NCBI RefSeq assembly: GCF_003385555.1
Contig: NZ_QOHR01000002.1
Location: 186,001-250,000 of the forward strand
DNA length: 64,000 nucleotides
Reading direction: 5' to 3'
Source of the DNA: Rhodosalinus sediminis
Lineage (GTDB): Bacteria; Pseudomonadota; Alphaproteobacteria; Rhodobacterales; Rhodobacteraceae
Part shown: positions 25,019 to 34,267 of the stretch, one piece after another
How positions within the stretch are numbered: the first letter of the stretch is position 1
Layout: every line of letters starts with the position of its first letter
Position numbers and translations under genes: made by a program
The notes under the pieces: generated by a model
Told to the model about the DNA's origin: nothing
Databases searched by the model: none
The model's input: the letters and a program-made list of their open reading frames with translations, nothing else

Positions 25019-25504
25019 ATGGCGGACGGCATCGACTACGGCAGGCTCATGCACGGCGCGATGCGCGGGCTCATCCGCGACGTGCTGTCCGACGTCGCGG
25101 AGGAGGGGCTGCCGGGCGAGCATCACTTCTTCATCACCTTCGACACGCAGCACCCCGGCGTCGACATCGCGCCCTGGCTGCGCGAGCGCTACCCGGACGA
25201 GATGACCATCGTCATGCAGCACTGGTTCGACGCGCTCGAGGTGGACGACGAGGGCTTCGCCGTCACGCTCAGCTTCGGCAATCAGCCGGAGCGCCTCGTG
25301 GTGCCCTTCGACGCGCTGCGCACCTTCGTCGATCCTTCGGTGGAGTTCGGCCTGCGCTTCGAGAGCCCGGAGGCCGCGGACGACGCGGCGGAGGCGCCGG
25401 AGCCCGCGGAGGACGCCGCCGCCGAGGCCGCGCCGGAGGGCGACGACGCGGAGCCCCCGCGCAAGGACGCCGACGTCGTCAGCCTCGACCGCTTCCGTAA
25501 GTGA
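25019..25504 (+). CDS. sspB: SspB-family ClpXP adaptor
   Basis: A 161-residue alphaproteobacterial SspB, which hands ssrA-tagged proteins to ClpXP. The folded domain (about 1-118) contains HHFFITFDTQHPGVDIAPWL, EMTIVMQHWFDALEVDDEGF and LSFGNQPERLVVPFDAL, which match the tag-binding groove region. An acidic Ala/Glu linker follows, and the C-terminal DADVVSLDRFRK is the expected ClpX-docking tail. The ATG at 25019 has GGAG upstream; an earlier frame start at 24944 would overlap no family sequence. It lies just downstream of ssrA, which encodes its client tag. Confidence 0.92.
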   Translation: MADGIDYGRLMHGAMRGLIRDVLSDVAEEGLPGEHHFFITFDTQHPGVDIAPWLRERYPDEMTIVMQHWFDALEVDDEGFAVTLSFGNQPERLVVPFDALRTFVDPSVEFGLRFESPEAADDAAEAPEPAEDAAAEAAPEGDDAEPPRKDADVVSLDRFRK

Positions 25505-25567
25505 GCGTTGCCCTCGCGCGGGCCGCGCGCTAGACCGCATGCGGCTGCATACGCGAAGGAGGAGCGC

Positions 25568-26965
25568 ATGACCGGAACCCGGACGGAAACCGACAGCTTC
25601 GGCCCGCTCGAGGTGCCGGCGGATCGCTACTGGGGCGCGCAGACGCAGCGCTCGATCCTGAACTTCCCCATCGGCTGGGAGCGGCAGCCCGTCGCCGTGA
25701 TCCGCGCGCTCGGCGCGATCAAGAAGGCCTGCGCGATGGCCAACACGCGCATGGGCAAGCTCGACCCGAAGCTGGGCGAGGCGATCCAGCAGGCCGCGCA
25801 GGAGGTCGTGGACGGCAAGCTCGACGACCACTTCCCGCTGGTGGTCTGGCAGACGGGGTCCGGCACGCAGTCGAACATGAACGCCAACGAGGTGATCGCG
25901 AACCGCGCGATCGAGATCCTCGGCGGCGAGATGGGCTCGAAGGATCCGGTCCACCCCAACGACCACTGCAACATGGGGCAGTCGTCGAACGACACCTTCC
26001 CCACCGCGATGCACATCGCCACGGCGATGACCGCGCGCGACGTGACGCTGCCGGGGCTCAGGAAGCTCCACGCCGCGCTCGAGGAGAAGATCGCGGCCTT
26101 CGAGCACGTCATCAAGATCGGGCGCACGCACACGCAGGACGCGACGCCGCTCACGCTGGGACAGGAGTTCTCCGGCTACGCGCACCAGGTGGCGATGGCG
26201 ATCCAGCGGGTGGAGGGCGCGCTCTGCCACGTCCACGAGCTCGCGCAGGGCGGCACCGCCGTGGGCACGGGGCTGAACACGACCGAAGGCTGGGCCGAGG
26301 AAGCCGCGGCGAACATGGCCGGGATCACCGGCCTGCCCCTCGTGACCGCGCCCAACAAGTTCGAGGCGCTCGCGGCGCACGACGCGATGGTGCAGATGTC
26401 GGGCGCGCTCAAGACCGCCGCGGCGAGCCTCTACAAGATCGCCAACGACATCCGCTTCCTCGGCAGCGGCCCGCGCTGCGGGCTGGGCGAGCTCATCCTG
26501 CCGGAAAACGAGCCGGGCAGCTCGATCATGCCGGGCAAGGTGAACCCCACGCAGTGCGAGGCGCTGACGCAGGTCTGCGCGCATGTCATGGGCAACGACG
26601 CCGCCGTCGGCTTCGCCGGCAGCCAGGGGCATTTCGAACTGAACGTCATGAAACCGATGATGGCCTACAACGTGCTGCAGTCCATGCAGTTGATCGGCGA
26701 CGCCTGTTCGGCCTTCACCGACAATCTCGTGGCCGGGCTGCGCGCCGACGAGGAGCGCATCGAGAAACTCATGCGCGAGAGCCTGATGCTGGTCACCGCG
26801 CTCGCCCCCGAGATCGGCTACGACAACGCGACGACGGTAGCCAAGACGGCGCACAAGAACGGCACCACGCTGAAGGAAGAGGCCGTGCGCCTCGGCTTCG
26901 TGGACGAGGAGACCTTCGAGCGCGTGGTCCGGCCCGAGACGATGATCGGGCCGAAGCCCGCCTGA
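25568..26965 (+). CDS. fumC: Class II fumarate hydratase
   Basis: A 465-residue homotetrameric enzyme converting fumarate to malate in the TCA cycle, without an iron-sulfur cluster. The superfamily signature [13 protein letters not shown] is intact, as are [14 protein letters not shown], the [11 protein letters not shown] segment and [19 protein letters not shown] at 25568 with GGAGG nearby; the frame opens 60 bp earlier but only from this start does the family N-terminus ([21 protein letters not shown]) begin. It is followed after 14 bp by a small DUF4169 gene. Confidence 0.97.
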   Translation: MTGTRTETDSFGPLEVPADRYWGAQTQRSILNFPIGWERQPVAVIRALGAIKKACAMANTRMGKLDPKLGEAIQQAAQEVVDGKLDDHFPLVVWQTGSGTQSNMNANEVIANRAIEILGGEMGSKDPVHPNDHCNMGQSSNDTFPTAMHIATAMTARDVTLPGLRKLHAALEEKIAAFEHVIKIGRTHTQDATPLTLGQEFSGYAHQVAMAIQRVEGALCHVHELAQGGTAVGTGLNTTEGWAEEAAANMAGITGLPLVTAPNKFEALAAHDAMVQMSGALKTAAASLYKIANDIRFLGSGPRCGLGELILPENEPGSSIMPGKVNPTQCEALTQVCAHVMGNDAAVGFAGSQGHFELNVMKPMMAYNVLQSMQLIGDACSAFTDNLVAGLRADEERIEKLMRESLMLVTALAPEIGYDNATTVAKTAHKNGTTLKEEAVRLGFVDEETFERVVRPETMIGPKPA

Positions 26966-26979
26966 GAGGGAGGCGCCGC

Positions 26980-27159
26980 ATGGCCGATCAGCCCGTCAAC
27001 CTGAACCGCGCGCGCAAGGCCCGCGCGCGGATCCAGGCGAAACGCGCGGCCGACGCGAACGCGGTACGCTTCGGCCGCAGCAAGGCCGAGACGGCGCAGG
27101 CGCGCGCCGAGGCCGACCGCATCGCCCGCGCGATCGAGGGGCTGAAGCGCGAGGAATGA
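26980..27159 (+). CDS. DUF4169 family small basic protein
   Basis: A 59-residue Arg/Ala-rich helical protein (MADQPVNLNRARKARARIQ then KRAADANAVRFGRSKAE). This pattern is the DUF4169 family of Rhodobacteraceae and relatives, whose function is unknown. It starts 14 bp after fumC and its stop overlaps the next start by 4 bp, so it is likely co-translated with the ribbon-helix-helix gene. Confidence 0.8.
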   Translation: MADQPVNLNRARKARARIQAKRAADANAVRFGRSKAETAQARAEADRIARAIEGLKREE

Positions 27160-27383
27160 GCGCGCGGCCGGTCAAGCGCTCGCTGACGCTGCGGGGCCAC
27201 CGCACCTCGGTCTCGCTGGAGGAGCCGTTCTGGCAGGCCTTCCGCGAGATCGCGGCCGAGCGGGGGCTGACGATCAACGCCCTCGCCGCCGAGATCGACA
27301 CGGCGCGGGGTACCGACGCGGGGCTCGCCTCGGCGATCCGGGTCTTCGTGCTCGACCACTACCGGAGGCGACCCGATGGATGA
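27156..27383 (+). CDS. Ribbon-helix-helix domain protein
   Basis: A 75-residue protein whose core (RTSVSLEEPFWQAFREIAAERGLTINALAAEID) fits a ribbon-helix-helix fold: a beta strand, then two helices. Such proteins are usually small DNA-binding regulators; this subgroup is widespread in Alphaproteobacteria and uncharacterised. It overlaps the DUF4169 gene by 4 bp and the slyX-like gene by 8 bp. No cognate toxin is seen nearby. Confidence 0.75.
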   Translation: MSARPVKRSLTLRGHRTSVSLEEPFWQAFREIAAERGLTINALAAEIDTARGTDAGLASAIRVFVLDHYRRRPDG

Positions 27384-27585
27384 CGACGCACGGCAGGAGC
27401 GCATCGAAAGCCACCTGGCCGAACTCGCCCGCATGGTGGAGGATCTCTCCGAAACCGTCGCGCGGCAGGAGGCGACGCTCGACCGGCTGGGCAAGCGGGT
27501 CGCGTTCCTGATGGAGCGCGAGGCGGAGCGGGAGGCCGACGGCGGCGCCGCCGTCTTCGCGGACCGCCGCCCGCCGCACTGGTAG
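27376..27585 (+). CDS. slyX: SlyX-like coiled-coil protein
   Basis: A 69-residue coiled coil (ERIESHLAELARMVEDLSETVARQEATLDRLGKRVAFL) ending in PPHW. The heptads and the terminal PPH[WY] are the SlyX pattern. Function in any organism is poorly defined. It is the last gene of the fumC-DUF4169-RHH-slyX set and faces dnaE across a 274-bp gap. Confidence 0.72.
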   Translation: MDDDARQERIESHLAELARMVEDLSETVARQEATLDRLGKRVAFLMEREAEREADGGAAVFADRRPPHW

Positions 27586-27680
27586 GCCCGGAGCCGCGCG
27601 CGGGCGCCGCCGCTCCCGCGCACGGATGGGCGGCGCGGGCGGACGGCATCCGGCGCACCCGGGCCGCGCCGCGTGGGCAC

Positions 27681-27834
27681 ACCGCGAACATCAAGAGCGC
27701 CCGTCAAGCCCCTGATGGGGAGGGAGTTTCCGCGGAACTCGAGGCACGGCATGAACAGCCGCCGCGCCTGACCGCAAGACCGCGCACAATTCAAGAGCAC
27801 CCTGTAAGCCCCTGACCGGGAAGCGTTTCGCCGA
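27681..27834. repeat. Paired imperfect repeat between slyX and dnaE
   Basis: Two related copies of about 54 bp lie at about 27681-27734 and 27779-27832. Both run ACCGCG/CCGCGC, then TCAAGAGC, then AAGCCCCTGA and a GGG-rich part. CCCCTGATGGGG in the first copy can form a small hairpin. The remaining gap (27586-27859) holds no visible gene. It may mark transcript ends for the two convergent units. Confidence 0.55.
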
Positions 27835-27859
27835 CCCCGCGGACAGCCGGAGCGCGGGA

Positions 27860-30800
27860 TCACAACTCCTGCACGTCGAGAACGCCCGGCAAGCTCTTGA
27901 GCGCGCGGCGCATTTCGGCGGTGGCGGGCACCTCGGCGCCGATGTCGACCTCCACCTCGCCCGGCAGGCCGTCGTCCATCAGGCACAGCCGGAGCGGCCC
28001 CGGCCGGTGGCCCGTGCGGCGCGCGACCGGCTCCTCGACGAGGCCCGCGACGGCGGTGATCGCCTCCGGCGCCTCGACGAAGATGCGCAGGCCCGTGGCG
28101 CCGGCCTGCGCCACCTCGCCCTCGGCGGGGGCGACGGAGCGGCCGAGAAGCTTCAGCTGATCGGCCTCGAGCGTCGCCTCGACGCGCACGACGACCTTCG
28201 TGCCCGCCTCCAGCAGCTCGCGCGAGGCCTCCAGCGCCTCGGAGAAGAGCGTGACCTCGTAGGCGCCGGTCGGATCGGAGAGCTGCGCGAAGGCGAAGCG
28301 GTTGCCGCGCGCCGACTTGCGCTCCTGCCGGCCGGCGACGACGCCGGCCATCTTGACCACCGCCGGCCCGCGCCGCACGCGCTCGTGAACCTCCTCGAGG
28401 GTCAGCACGTCGCGCCGGCGCAGCGCCAACATGTCGTCGTCGAGCGGGTGCCCCGACAGGTAGAAGCCCACCGCCGCGAACTCCTCCGCGAGCCGCTCGG
28501 CGGGCAGCCAGTCGGGCACGTTCGCCAGCCGCGGCTCCGGCAGGTCGTCGCCCGCCTCGCCGAAGAGCGAGACCTGCGCCGACTCGCGCTGCTCGATCAC
28601 CGCGGCGGAATAGGCCATGAGCGCGTCGAGGCTTTCGAGCACGCGGCGGCGGTTCGGGTCGAGCGCGTCGAAGGCCCCGGCGCGCGCCAGCATCTCCAGC
28701 GGGCGCTTGCCGATGCGCTTGAGCTCCACCCGCCGCGCGACATCGAAGAGCGAAGCGAAGGGCGTCCCGCCCCGCCCCTCCACGATCAGGCGCATGGCGT
28801 CGAGCCCGACGTTCTTGAGCGCGCCCAGCGCATAGACCAGCCGCCCCTCGCGCACGGTGAAGCTCGCCTCGGAGCGGTTCACGCAGGGCGGGTCCCACGG
28901 CAGCTTGAGGCCCTTGCGCACCTCCTCGAAGTAGACGGCGAGCTTGTCGGTCAGGTGGATGTCGCAGTTCATGACGCCGGCCATGAACTCCACCGGGTGG
29001 TTCGCCTTGAGCCAGGCGGTCTGGTAGCTGACGACGGCGTAGGCGGCGGCGTGGGACTTGTTGAAGCCGTAGTTGGCGAACTTGTCGAGCAGGTTCCAGA
29101 CTTCGACCGCCTTGTCCTCGTCCACGCCGTTCTTCTTCGCGCCCTCGAGGAAGAGCGGGCGCTGCTTGTCCATCTCGGCCTGGATCTTCTTGCCCATGGC
29201 GCGACGCAGGAGGTCGGCTTCGCCGAGCGAGTAGCCGGCCATCTCCTGCGCGATCTGCATCACCTGTTCCTGATAGACGATGATGCCCTGCGTCTCGTCG
29301 AGGATGTGGTCGATGGAAGGGTGGATCGACTCGCGCTCCCTGAGCCCGTTCTTGACCTCGCAGTACTTGGGGATGTTCTCCATCGGGCCGGGGCGGTAGA
29401 GCGCCACGAGGGCCACGATGTCCTCGATGCAGGTGGGCTTCATGCGCTTGAGCGCATCCATCATCCCTGAGCTTTCCACCTGGAACACGGCGACCGTGCG
29501 CGCGGCGGCGTAGAGCTCGTAGGTCTTTTCGTCGTCGAGCGGGATCTGCCCGATGTCGTTCTCCGCCCCCTCGAAGGGCTCGTAGATCGTCGTGCCGTCG
29601 GCGGCCACGTGCAGGTCGCGTCCCGCCGCATGGATGAGATCGACGGCGTTCTGCACCACCGTCAGCGTCTTGAGGCCGAGGAAGTCGAACTTCACCAGCC
29701 CCGCCGCCTCGACCCACTTCATGTTGAACTGCGTCGCCGGCATCTCGGAGCGCGGGTCCTGGTAGAGCGGCACCAGCTCGTCGAGCGGCCTGTCCCCGAT
29801 CACCACGCCCGCGGCGTGGGTGGAGGCGTTGCGCAGGAGCCCCTCGAGCTGCATGCCGTATTTCAGGAGGCGGTCCACGACCTCCTCGGCCTTCGCCGCC
29901 TCGGCGAGCCGCGGCTCGTCGCGGAGCGCCTGCTCGATCGAGACGGGTTTCACCCCCTCCACCGGCACCAGCTTCGAGAGCTTGTCCACCTGCCCGTAGG
30001 GCATCTGCAGCACGCGGCCCACGTCGCGCACCGCGGCCTTCGACAGGAGCGCGCCGAAGGTGATGATCTGCGCGACCTTGTCGCGGCCGTATGTCTCCTG
30101 AACGTAGTCGATCACCTCCTCGCGGCGGTCCATGCAGAAGTCGATGTCGAAGTCCGGCATCGAGACCCGCTCGGGGTTCAGGAACCGCTCGAAGAGCAGC
30201 GAATAGCGCAGCGGGTCGAGGTCGGTGATCGTCAGCGCGTAGGCCACGAGCGAGCCCGCGCCGGAGCCGCGGCCGGGGCCGACGGGGATGTCCTTTTCCT
30301 TGGCCCACTTGATGAAGTCGGCGACGATCAGGAAATACCCCGGAAAGCCCATCCCCTCGATGATGCCGAGCTCGTAGTCGAGGCGCCTCTCGTACTCCTC
30401 CACCGGCGCGGCGTGCGGAATCACGGCGAGGCGGGCCTGAAGCCCCTCCTTCGCCTGCCGGCGGAGTTCTTCCACCTCGTCCTCGGCGAAGCGCGGCAGG
30501 ATCGGGTCGCGCTTCTCGGCGGCGTAGGCGCAGCGGCGCGCGATCTCGACCGTGTTCTCGATCGCCTCGGGCAGATCGGCGAAGAGCGCCGCCATCTCCT
30601 GCGGCGTCTTGAACCGGTGCTGCGGCGTGAGCTGCGGGCGCGGCGCGGCCTGATCGACGTAGGCCCCCTCGGCGATGCAGAGGAGCGCGTCGTGCGCCTC
30701 GTAGTGCTCTTCCTCGACGAAATGCACGTCGTTCGTCGCCACCAGCGGCAGGTCCATGGCATAGGCCATCTCGACGAAGCCGCGCTCGGTCGCCTGTTCC

Positions 30801-31366
30801 GGCGCCCAGAGGCCGCCCTCGACCGGATGGCGCTGCAACTCGACGTAAAGACGCGTCGGATAGGCGGCGGCGAGGCGGCGGATCAGCGCCTCGGCCTCGC
30901 CGCGCTTGCCCTCCTGCAGGAGCCGCCCCGCCGGCCCGTCCGGCCCACCGGTCAGGCAGATCAGCCCCTCGGCGTGGCGCTCCAGCTCCTCGGGGGTGAC
31001 GTGCGGCTCCTCGCCGTCGCCGCGCAGGTAAAGGCAGGAGTTGAGCTTCATCAGGTTCATGTAGCCCGCCTCGGACTGCGCGAGCAGGACGACCGCGCCC
31101 GGCCGCTCGAGGCGCTGGCGCTGGCCCGGGCGCTCGGCGCGCGGCAGCGCCACGGGCACCTCGCAGCCCACGATCGGCTGCACCCCCGCGCCCATCGCCG
31201 CGACGGAAAACTCGAGCGCGCAGAACATGTTGGCCGTGTCGGTCACGGCCACCGCCGGCATGCCCGCCTGCCGGCAGAGCCCGGGGAGCTTCTTGAGGCG
31301 GACGGCCCCCTTCAGGAGCGAGTATTCGGTGTGCAGGCGGAGGTGGACGAAGCGCGGATCGGACAT
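27860..31366 (-). CDS. dnaE: DNA polymerase III alpha subunit
   Basis: A 1168-residue replicative polymerase. The N-terminal PHP domain begins FVHLRLHTEYSLLKGA. The C-family palm has VGPGRGSGAGSLVAYAL and the catalytic aspartates in MPDFDIDFCMDRR. Further on are KFDFLGLKTLTV, the helix-hairpin-helix region (DPNRRRVLESLDAL), an OB fold and a C-terminal domain that binds tau. Length matches DnaE1, not the shorter mutagenic ImuC/DnaE2. It is divergent from the ABC importer operon with a 176-bp shared upstream region. Confidence 0.97.
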   Translation of the reverse strand: MSDPRFVHLRLHTEYSLLKGAVRLKKLPGLCRQAGMPAVAVTDTANMFCALEFSVAAMGAGVQPIVGCEVPVALPRAERPGQRQRLERPGAVVLLAQSEAGYMNLMKLNSCLYLRGDGEEPHVTPEELERHAEGLICLTGGPDGPAGRLLQEGKRGEAEALIRRLAAAYPTRLYVELQRHPVEGGLWAPEQATERGFVEMAYAMDLPLVATNDVHFVEEEHYEAHDALLCIAEGAYVDQAAPRPQLTPQHRFKTPQEMAALFADLPEAIENTVEIARRCAYAAEKRDPILPRFAEDEVEELRRQAKEGLQARLAVIPHAAPVEEYERRLDYELGIIEGMGFPGYFLIVADFIKWAKEKDIPVGPGRGSGAGSLVAYALTITDLDPLRYSLLFERFLNPERVSMPDFDIDFCMDRREEVIDYVQETYGRDKVAQIITFGALLSKAAVRDVGRVLQMPYGQVDKLSKLVPVEGVKPVSIEQALRDEPRLAEAAKAEEVVDRLLKYGMQLEGLLRNASTHAAGVVIGDRPLDELVPLYQDPRSEMPATQFNMKWVEAAGLVKFDFLGLKTLTVVQNAVDLIHAAGRDLHVAADGTTIYEPFEGAENDIGQIPLDDEKTYELYAAARTVAVFQVESSGMMDALKRMKPTCIEDIVALVALYRPGPMENIPKYCEVKNGLRERESIHPSIDHILDETQGIIVYQEQVMQIAQEMAGYSLGEADLLRRAMGKKIQAEMDKQRPLFLEGAKKNGVDEDKAVEVWNLLDKFANYGFNKSHAAAYAVVSYQTAWLKANHPVEFMAGVMNCDIHLTDKLAVYFEEVRKGLKLPWDPPCVNRSEASFTVREGRLVYALGALKNVGLDAMRLIVEGRGGTPFASLFDVARRVELKRIGKRPLEMLARAGAFDALDPNRRRVLESLDALMAYSAAVIEQRESAQVSLFGEAGDDLPEPRLANVPDWLPAERLAEEFAAVGFYLSGHPLDDDMLALRRRDVLTLEEVHERVRRGPAVVKMAGVVAGRQERKSARGNRFAFAQLSDPTGAYEVTLFSEALEASRELLEAGTKVVVRVEATLEADQLKLLGRSVAPAEGEVAQAGATGLRIFVEAPEAITAVAGLVEEPVARRTGHRPGPLRLCLMDDGLPGEVEVDIGAEVPATAEMRRALKSLPGVLDVQEL

Positions 31367-31542
31367 GCGCGAACCCTATCCGCCCCGCCCCGGCCCGGCA
31401 ATCGCCGACGCCGGGTCGCGCCCGCGGCTGCCTGCCGATGAGGCACCCGCGCCGCGCGCGCGGCCCCCGTCCACGGCGGAGATTGCGCCCCGCCGTCCCT
31501 TTCGGCTAAGGCGAGACGGGCGCGACGGGGGGCCATGACGCA

Positions 31543-33072
31543 ATGCAGCGAGGCGGCGAGACGGTTCTGAGCCTCGAGGGGCTCGGCAAGTCCTATCCCG
31601 GCGTGCGCGCCTGCGACGCCATTTCCCTCGACATGCGGCGCGGCGAGATCCACGCGCTTCTCGGCGAGAACGGCGCGGGCAAGTCCACGCTGGTCAAGAT
31701 GATCTACGGCCTCGTCACCCCGGACGCGGGCGAGATGCGACTCGACGGGCAGCCCTTCGCGCCGCCAGACCCGAACGCCGCGCGCCGCGCGGGCGTGGCG
31801 ATGGTCTTTCAGCACTTCTCGCTCTTCGACGCGCTCACCGTGGCCGAGAACATCGCGCTCGGCATGGAGGACGCGCCGCCGCCCCGCCGCCTCGCCGCGC
31901 GCATCCGCGAGGTCTCGGAGCTCTACGGCCTGCCGCTCGACCCGCGGCGCACCGTGGGCACCCTCTCGGCCGGTGAGCGGCAGCGCGTCGAGATCGTGCG
32001 CTGCCTGCTTCAGGGGCCGCGCGTGCTCATCATGGACGAGCCGACGAGCGTGCTCACCCCGCAGGAGGCGGAGATCCTCTTCGAGACGCTGAGGAAGCTC
32101 GCCGCGGAGGGCACGGCGATCCTCTACATCTCCCACAAGCTCGAGGAGATCCGCGCGCTCTGCGACACGGCGACGATCCTGCGCCGGGGCGAGGTGGTGG
32201 GCACCTGCACCCCGGCCGAGACCACCGCGCGCGAGATGGCGGAGCTCATGGTGGGCGCGAGCTTCGCGCCCGTCGCCGCGGCCGCACGCGAGACGGGCGG
32301 CGTCGCGCTCGAGGCGCGGGGCCTCGCCGCGCCGGCGCCCGGCGCCTTCGGCACGCCGCTGCATGACCTGTCGTTCACGCTGCGCGCGGGCGAGGTGCTC
32401 GGCCTCGGCGGGGTGGCCGGCAACGGGCAGGACGAATTGCTCGCCGTGCTCGCCGGCGAACGCGCCCTGCCCCGCGGCATGCTCTTTCTCGACGGCGCCG
32501 ACGTCGGCCGGCTCGGCCCGCAGGCGCGGCGCGCGCGCGGGCTCGCCACCGCGCCGGAGGAGCGCCTCGGCCACGCCGCCGCGCCCGAGATGAGCCTGAC
32601 CGAGAACGCGCTCCTGACGGCCGCGCGCCGCAAGGGCCTCCTCCGGCAGGGCTTCATCGACTGGGCCGCCGCGCGCCGCTTCGCCGAGGCGGTGATCGAC
32701 CGCTTCGACGTGCGCACGCCGGGGCCCGAGGCGGCGGCGCGCGCGCTCTCGGGCGGCAACCTGCAGAAGTTCGTGATCGGCCGCGAGATCGCGCAGGCGC
32801 CGCGCGTCCTCGTCGTCAACCAGCCGACCTGGGGCGTGGACGCGGCGGCGGCCGCGGCGATCCGGCAGGCGCTCCTCGACATGGCCGCGGCCGGGACGGC
32901 GATCCTCGTCATCAGCCAGGATCTCGACGAGCTCTTCGAGGTGGCCGACCGCTTCGGCGCGCTCGTCGGCGGGCGGCTGAGCGAGATCCGCCCGATGCAC
33001 GACCTGAGCCTCGAACGCATCGGCCTGATGATGGGCGGCGCGCACGACATGGAGGTGGCGCATGTGGGCTGA
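31543..33072 (+). CDS. BMP-type ABC importer, ATPase with two nucleotide-binding domains
   Basis: A 509-residue fused ATPase. The first domain is complete: Walker A GENGAGKST (residues 41-49), signature LSAGERQRVEIVRCL, Walker B VLIMDEPTSVLTP. In the second, the Walker A position is GVAGNGQDE, lacking the Lys-Ser/Thr, while the signature LSGGNLQKFVIGREI remains and Walker B reads LVVNQPTWGVD. This degenerate second site is common in the YufO/NupA type. With the two permeases and the BMP protein downstream it forms a complete importer, probably for nucleosides or purine-like compounds. Confidence 0.92.
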   Translation: MQRGGETVLSLEGLGKSYPGVRACDAISLDMRRGEIHALLGENGAGKSTLVKMIYGLVTPDAGEMRLDGQPFAPPDPNAARRAGVAMVFQHFSLFDALTVAENIALGMEDAPPPRRLAARIREVSELYGLPLDPRRTVGTLSAGERQRVEIVRCLLQGPRVLIMDEPTSVLTPQEAEILFETLRKLAAEGTAILYISHKLEEIRALCDTATILRRGEVVGTCTPAETTAREMAELMVGASFAPVAAAARETGGVALEARGLAAPAPGAFGTPLHDLSFTLRAGEVLGLGGVAGNGQDELLAVLAGERALPRGMLFLDGADVGRLGPQARRARGLATAPEERLGHAAAPEMSLTENALLTAARRKGLLRQGFIDWAAARRFAEAVIDRFDVRTPGPEAAARALSGGNLQKFVIGREIAQAPRVLVVNQPTWGVDAAAAAAIRQALLDMAAAGTAILVISQDLDELFEVADRFGALVGGRLSEIRPMHDLSLERIGLMMGGAHDMEVAHVG

Positions 33073-33180
33073 CGGCTCGGCCACGACGGCGGCGCAGGCG
33101 GCCCGGTCGGGGTCCGGGTGCCGCGCGAAGAGGGACCATGCGGGACCGATGAGCGCGCCGCGCGACGCGGGGGGCCGCGC

Positions 33181-34266
33181 ATGATCGCGCTCGAGAAACG
33201 CCCCGAGCCCTCGCGCCTCTGGCGCGCGGCGACGCCGCTCGTCGCCGTCGCGCTCACGATGCTCGCCGGCGGCGCGATGTTCGCCGCGCTCGGCGCCGAT
33301 CCGGTCGCCGCGATCCGCGTGATCTTCTGGGATCCGCTCTTCGACCCGAGCTTCGCCGCCTACGCGCGCCCGCAGCTTCTGGTGAAGGCCGGGCCGCTCA
33401 TCCTGATCGCGGTGGGCCTCGCCATCGGCTTCCGCTCAGGCGTCTGGAACATCGGCGCCGAGGGGCAGTACATCATGGGCGCGATCTGCGGCGCCGCCGC
33501 CGCGCTCGCCTTCTACCCGGCCGAGACGCGCGCGATCTTCCCGCTCGCCGTGCTGGCCGGCGCGGCGGGGGGCCTCGCCTGGGCGATGATCCCCGCGCTC
33601 CTGAAGGTGCGCTTCGGCACCAACGAGATCCTCGTCTCGCTGATGCTGGTCTACGTCGCCGAATCCGTCCTCGCCTCGGTCAGTTCCGGCCTCCTCCAGA
33701 ACCCCGACGGCATGGGCTTTCCGGGCTCGCGCAACCTCGCCCAGTGGGACGCGGTCGCCAACCGCGAGCTCGTCGCGGGCACGGGCATGCACTGGGGCGT
33801 CGGCGCCGCCTTCGTCGCGGTGATCGCCGCCTACATCCTGATGAGCCGGCACATCCTCGGCTTCCAGCTGCGCCTCTCGGGCGCGGCGCCGCGCGCGGCG
33901 CGCTTCGCAGGCGTCACGCCGGGGCGCGTGGCGCTCACCTGCTTCGCGATCTCCGGCGCGCTCGCCGGCATGGCGGGCTTCTTCGAGGTCGCCGGGCCGG
34001 CCGGGCAGATCAGCATCGACTTCGGCTCCTTCTACGGCTTCACCGCGATCATCGTCGCCTTCCTCGGCCGGCTGCACCCGGTGGGCATCCTGCTCGCCGG
34101 GCTGCTGATGGCGCTCACCTACATCGGCGGGGAGCTCGCGCAGCTGACGCTCGGCCTGCCGGCGGCGGCGATCCAGCTCTTCCAGGGGATGCTCCTCTTC
34201 TTCCTGCTCGCCACCGACGTGCTCGTGAACTACCGCCTCAGGCCGCGGCGCCGGGAGGCCGCCTGA
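33181..34266 (+). CDS. BMP-type ABC importer permease 1
   Basis: A 361-residue permease with eight to nine hydrophobic segments, of the branched-chain-type superfamily used by BMP/nucleoside systems (GVWNIGAEGQYIMGAICGAAAALAF, LKVRFGTNEILVSLMLVYVAE, ISGALAGMAGFFEVAGPAGQIS). It begins at the ATG at 33181; the preceding 108 bp show no other gene. The next permease starts one base after its stop. Confidence 0.92.
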   Translation: MIALEKRPEPSRLWRAATPLVAVALTMLAGGAMFAALGADPVAAIRVIFWDPLFDPSFAAYARPQLLVKAGPLILIAVGLAIGFRSGVWNIGAEGQYIMGAICGAAAALAFYPAETRAIFPLAVLAGAAGGLAWAMIPALLKVRFGTNEILVSLMLVYVAESVLASVSSGLLQNPDGMGFPGSRNLAQWDAVANRELVAGTGMHWGVGAAFVAVIAAYILMSRHILGFQLRLSGAAPRAARFAGVTPGRVALTCFAISGALAGMAGFFEVAGPAGQISIDFGSFYGFTAIIVAFLGRLHPVGILLAGLLMALTYIGGELAQLTLGLPAAAIQLFQGMLLFFLLATDVLVNYRLRPRRREAA

Positions 34267-34267
34267 C

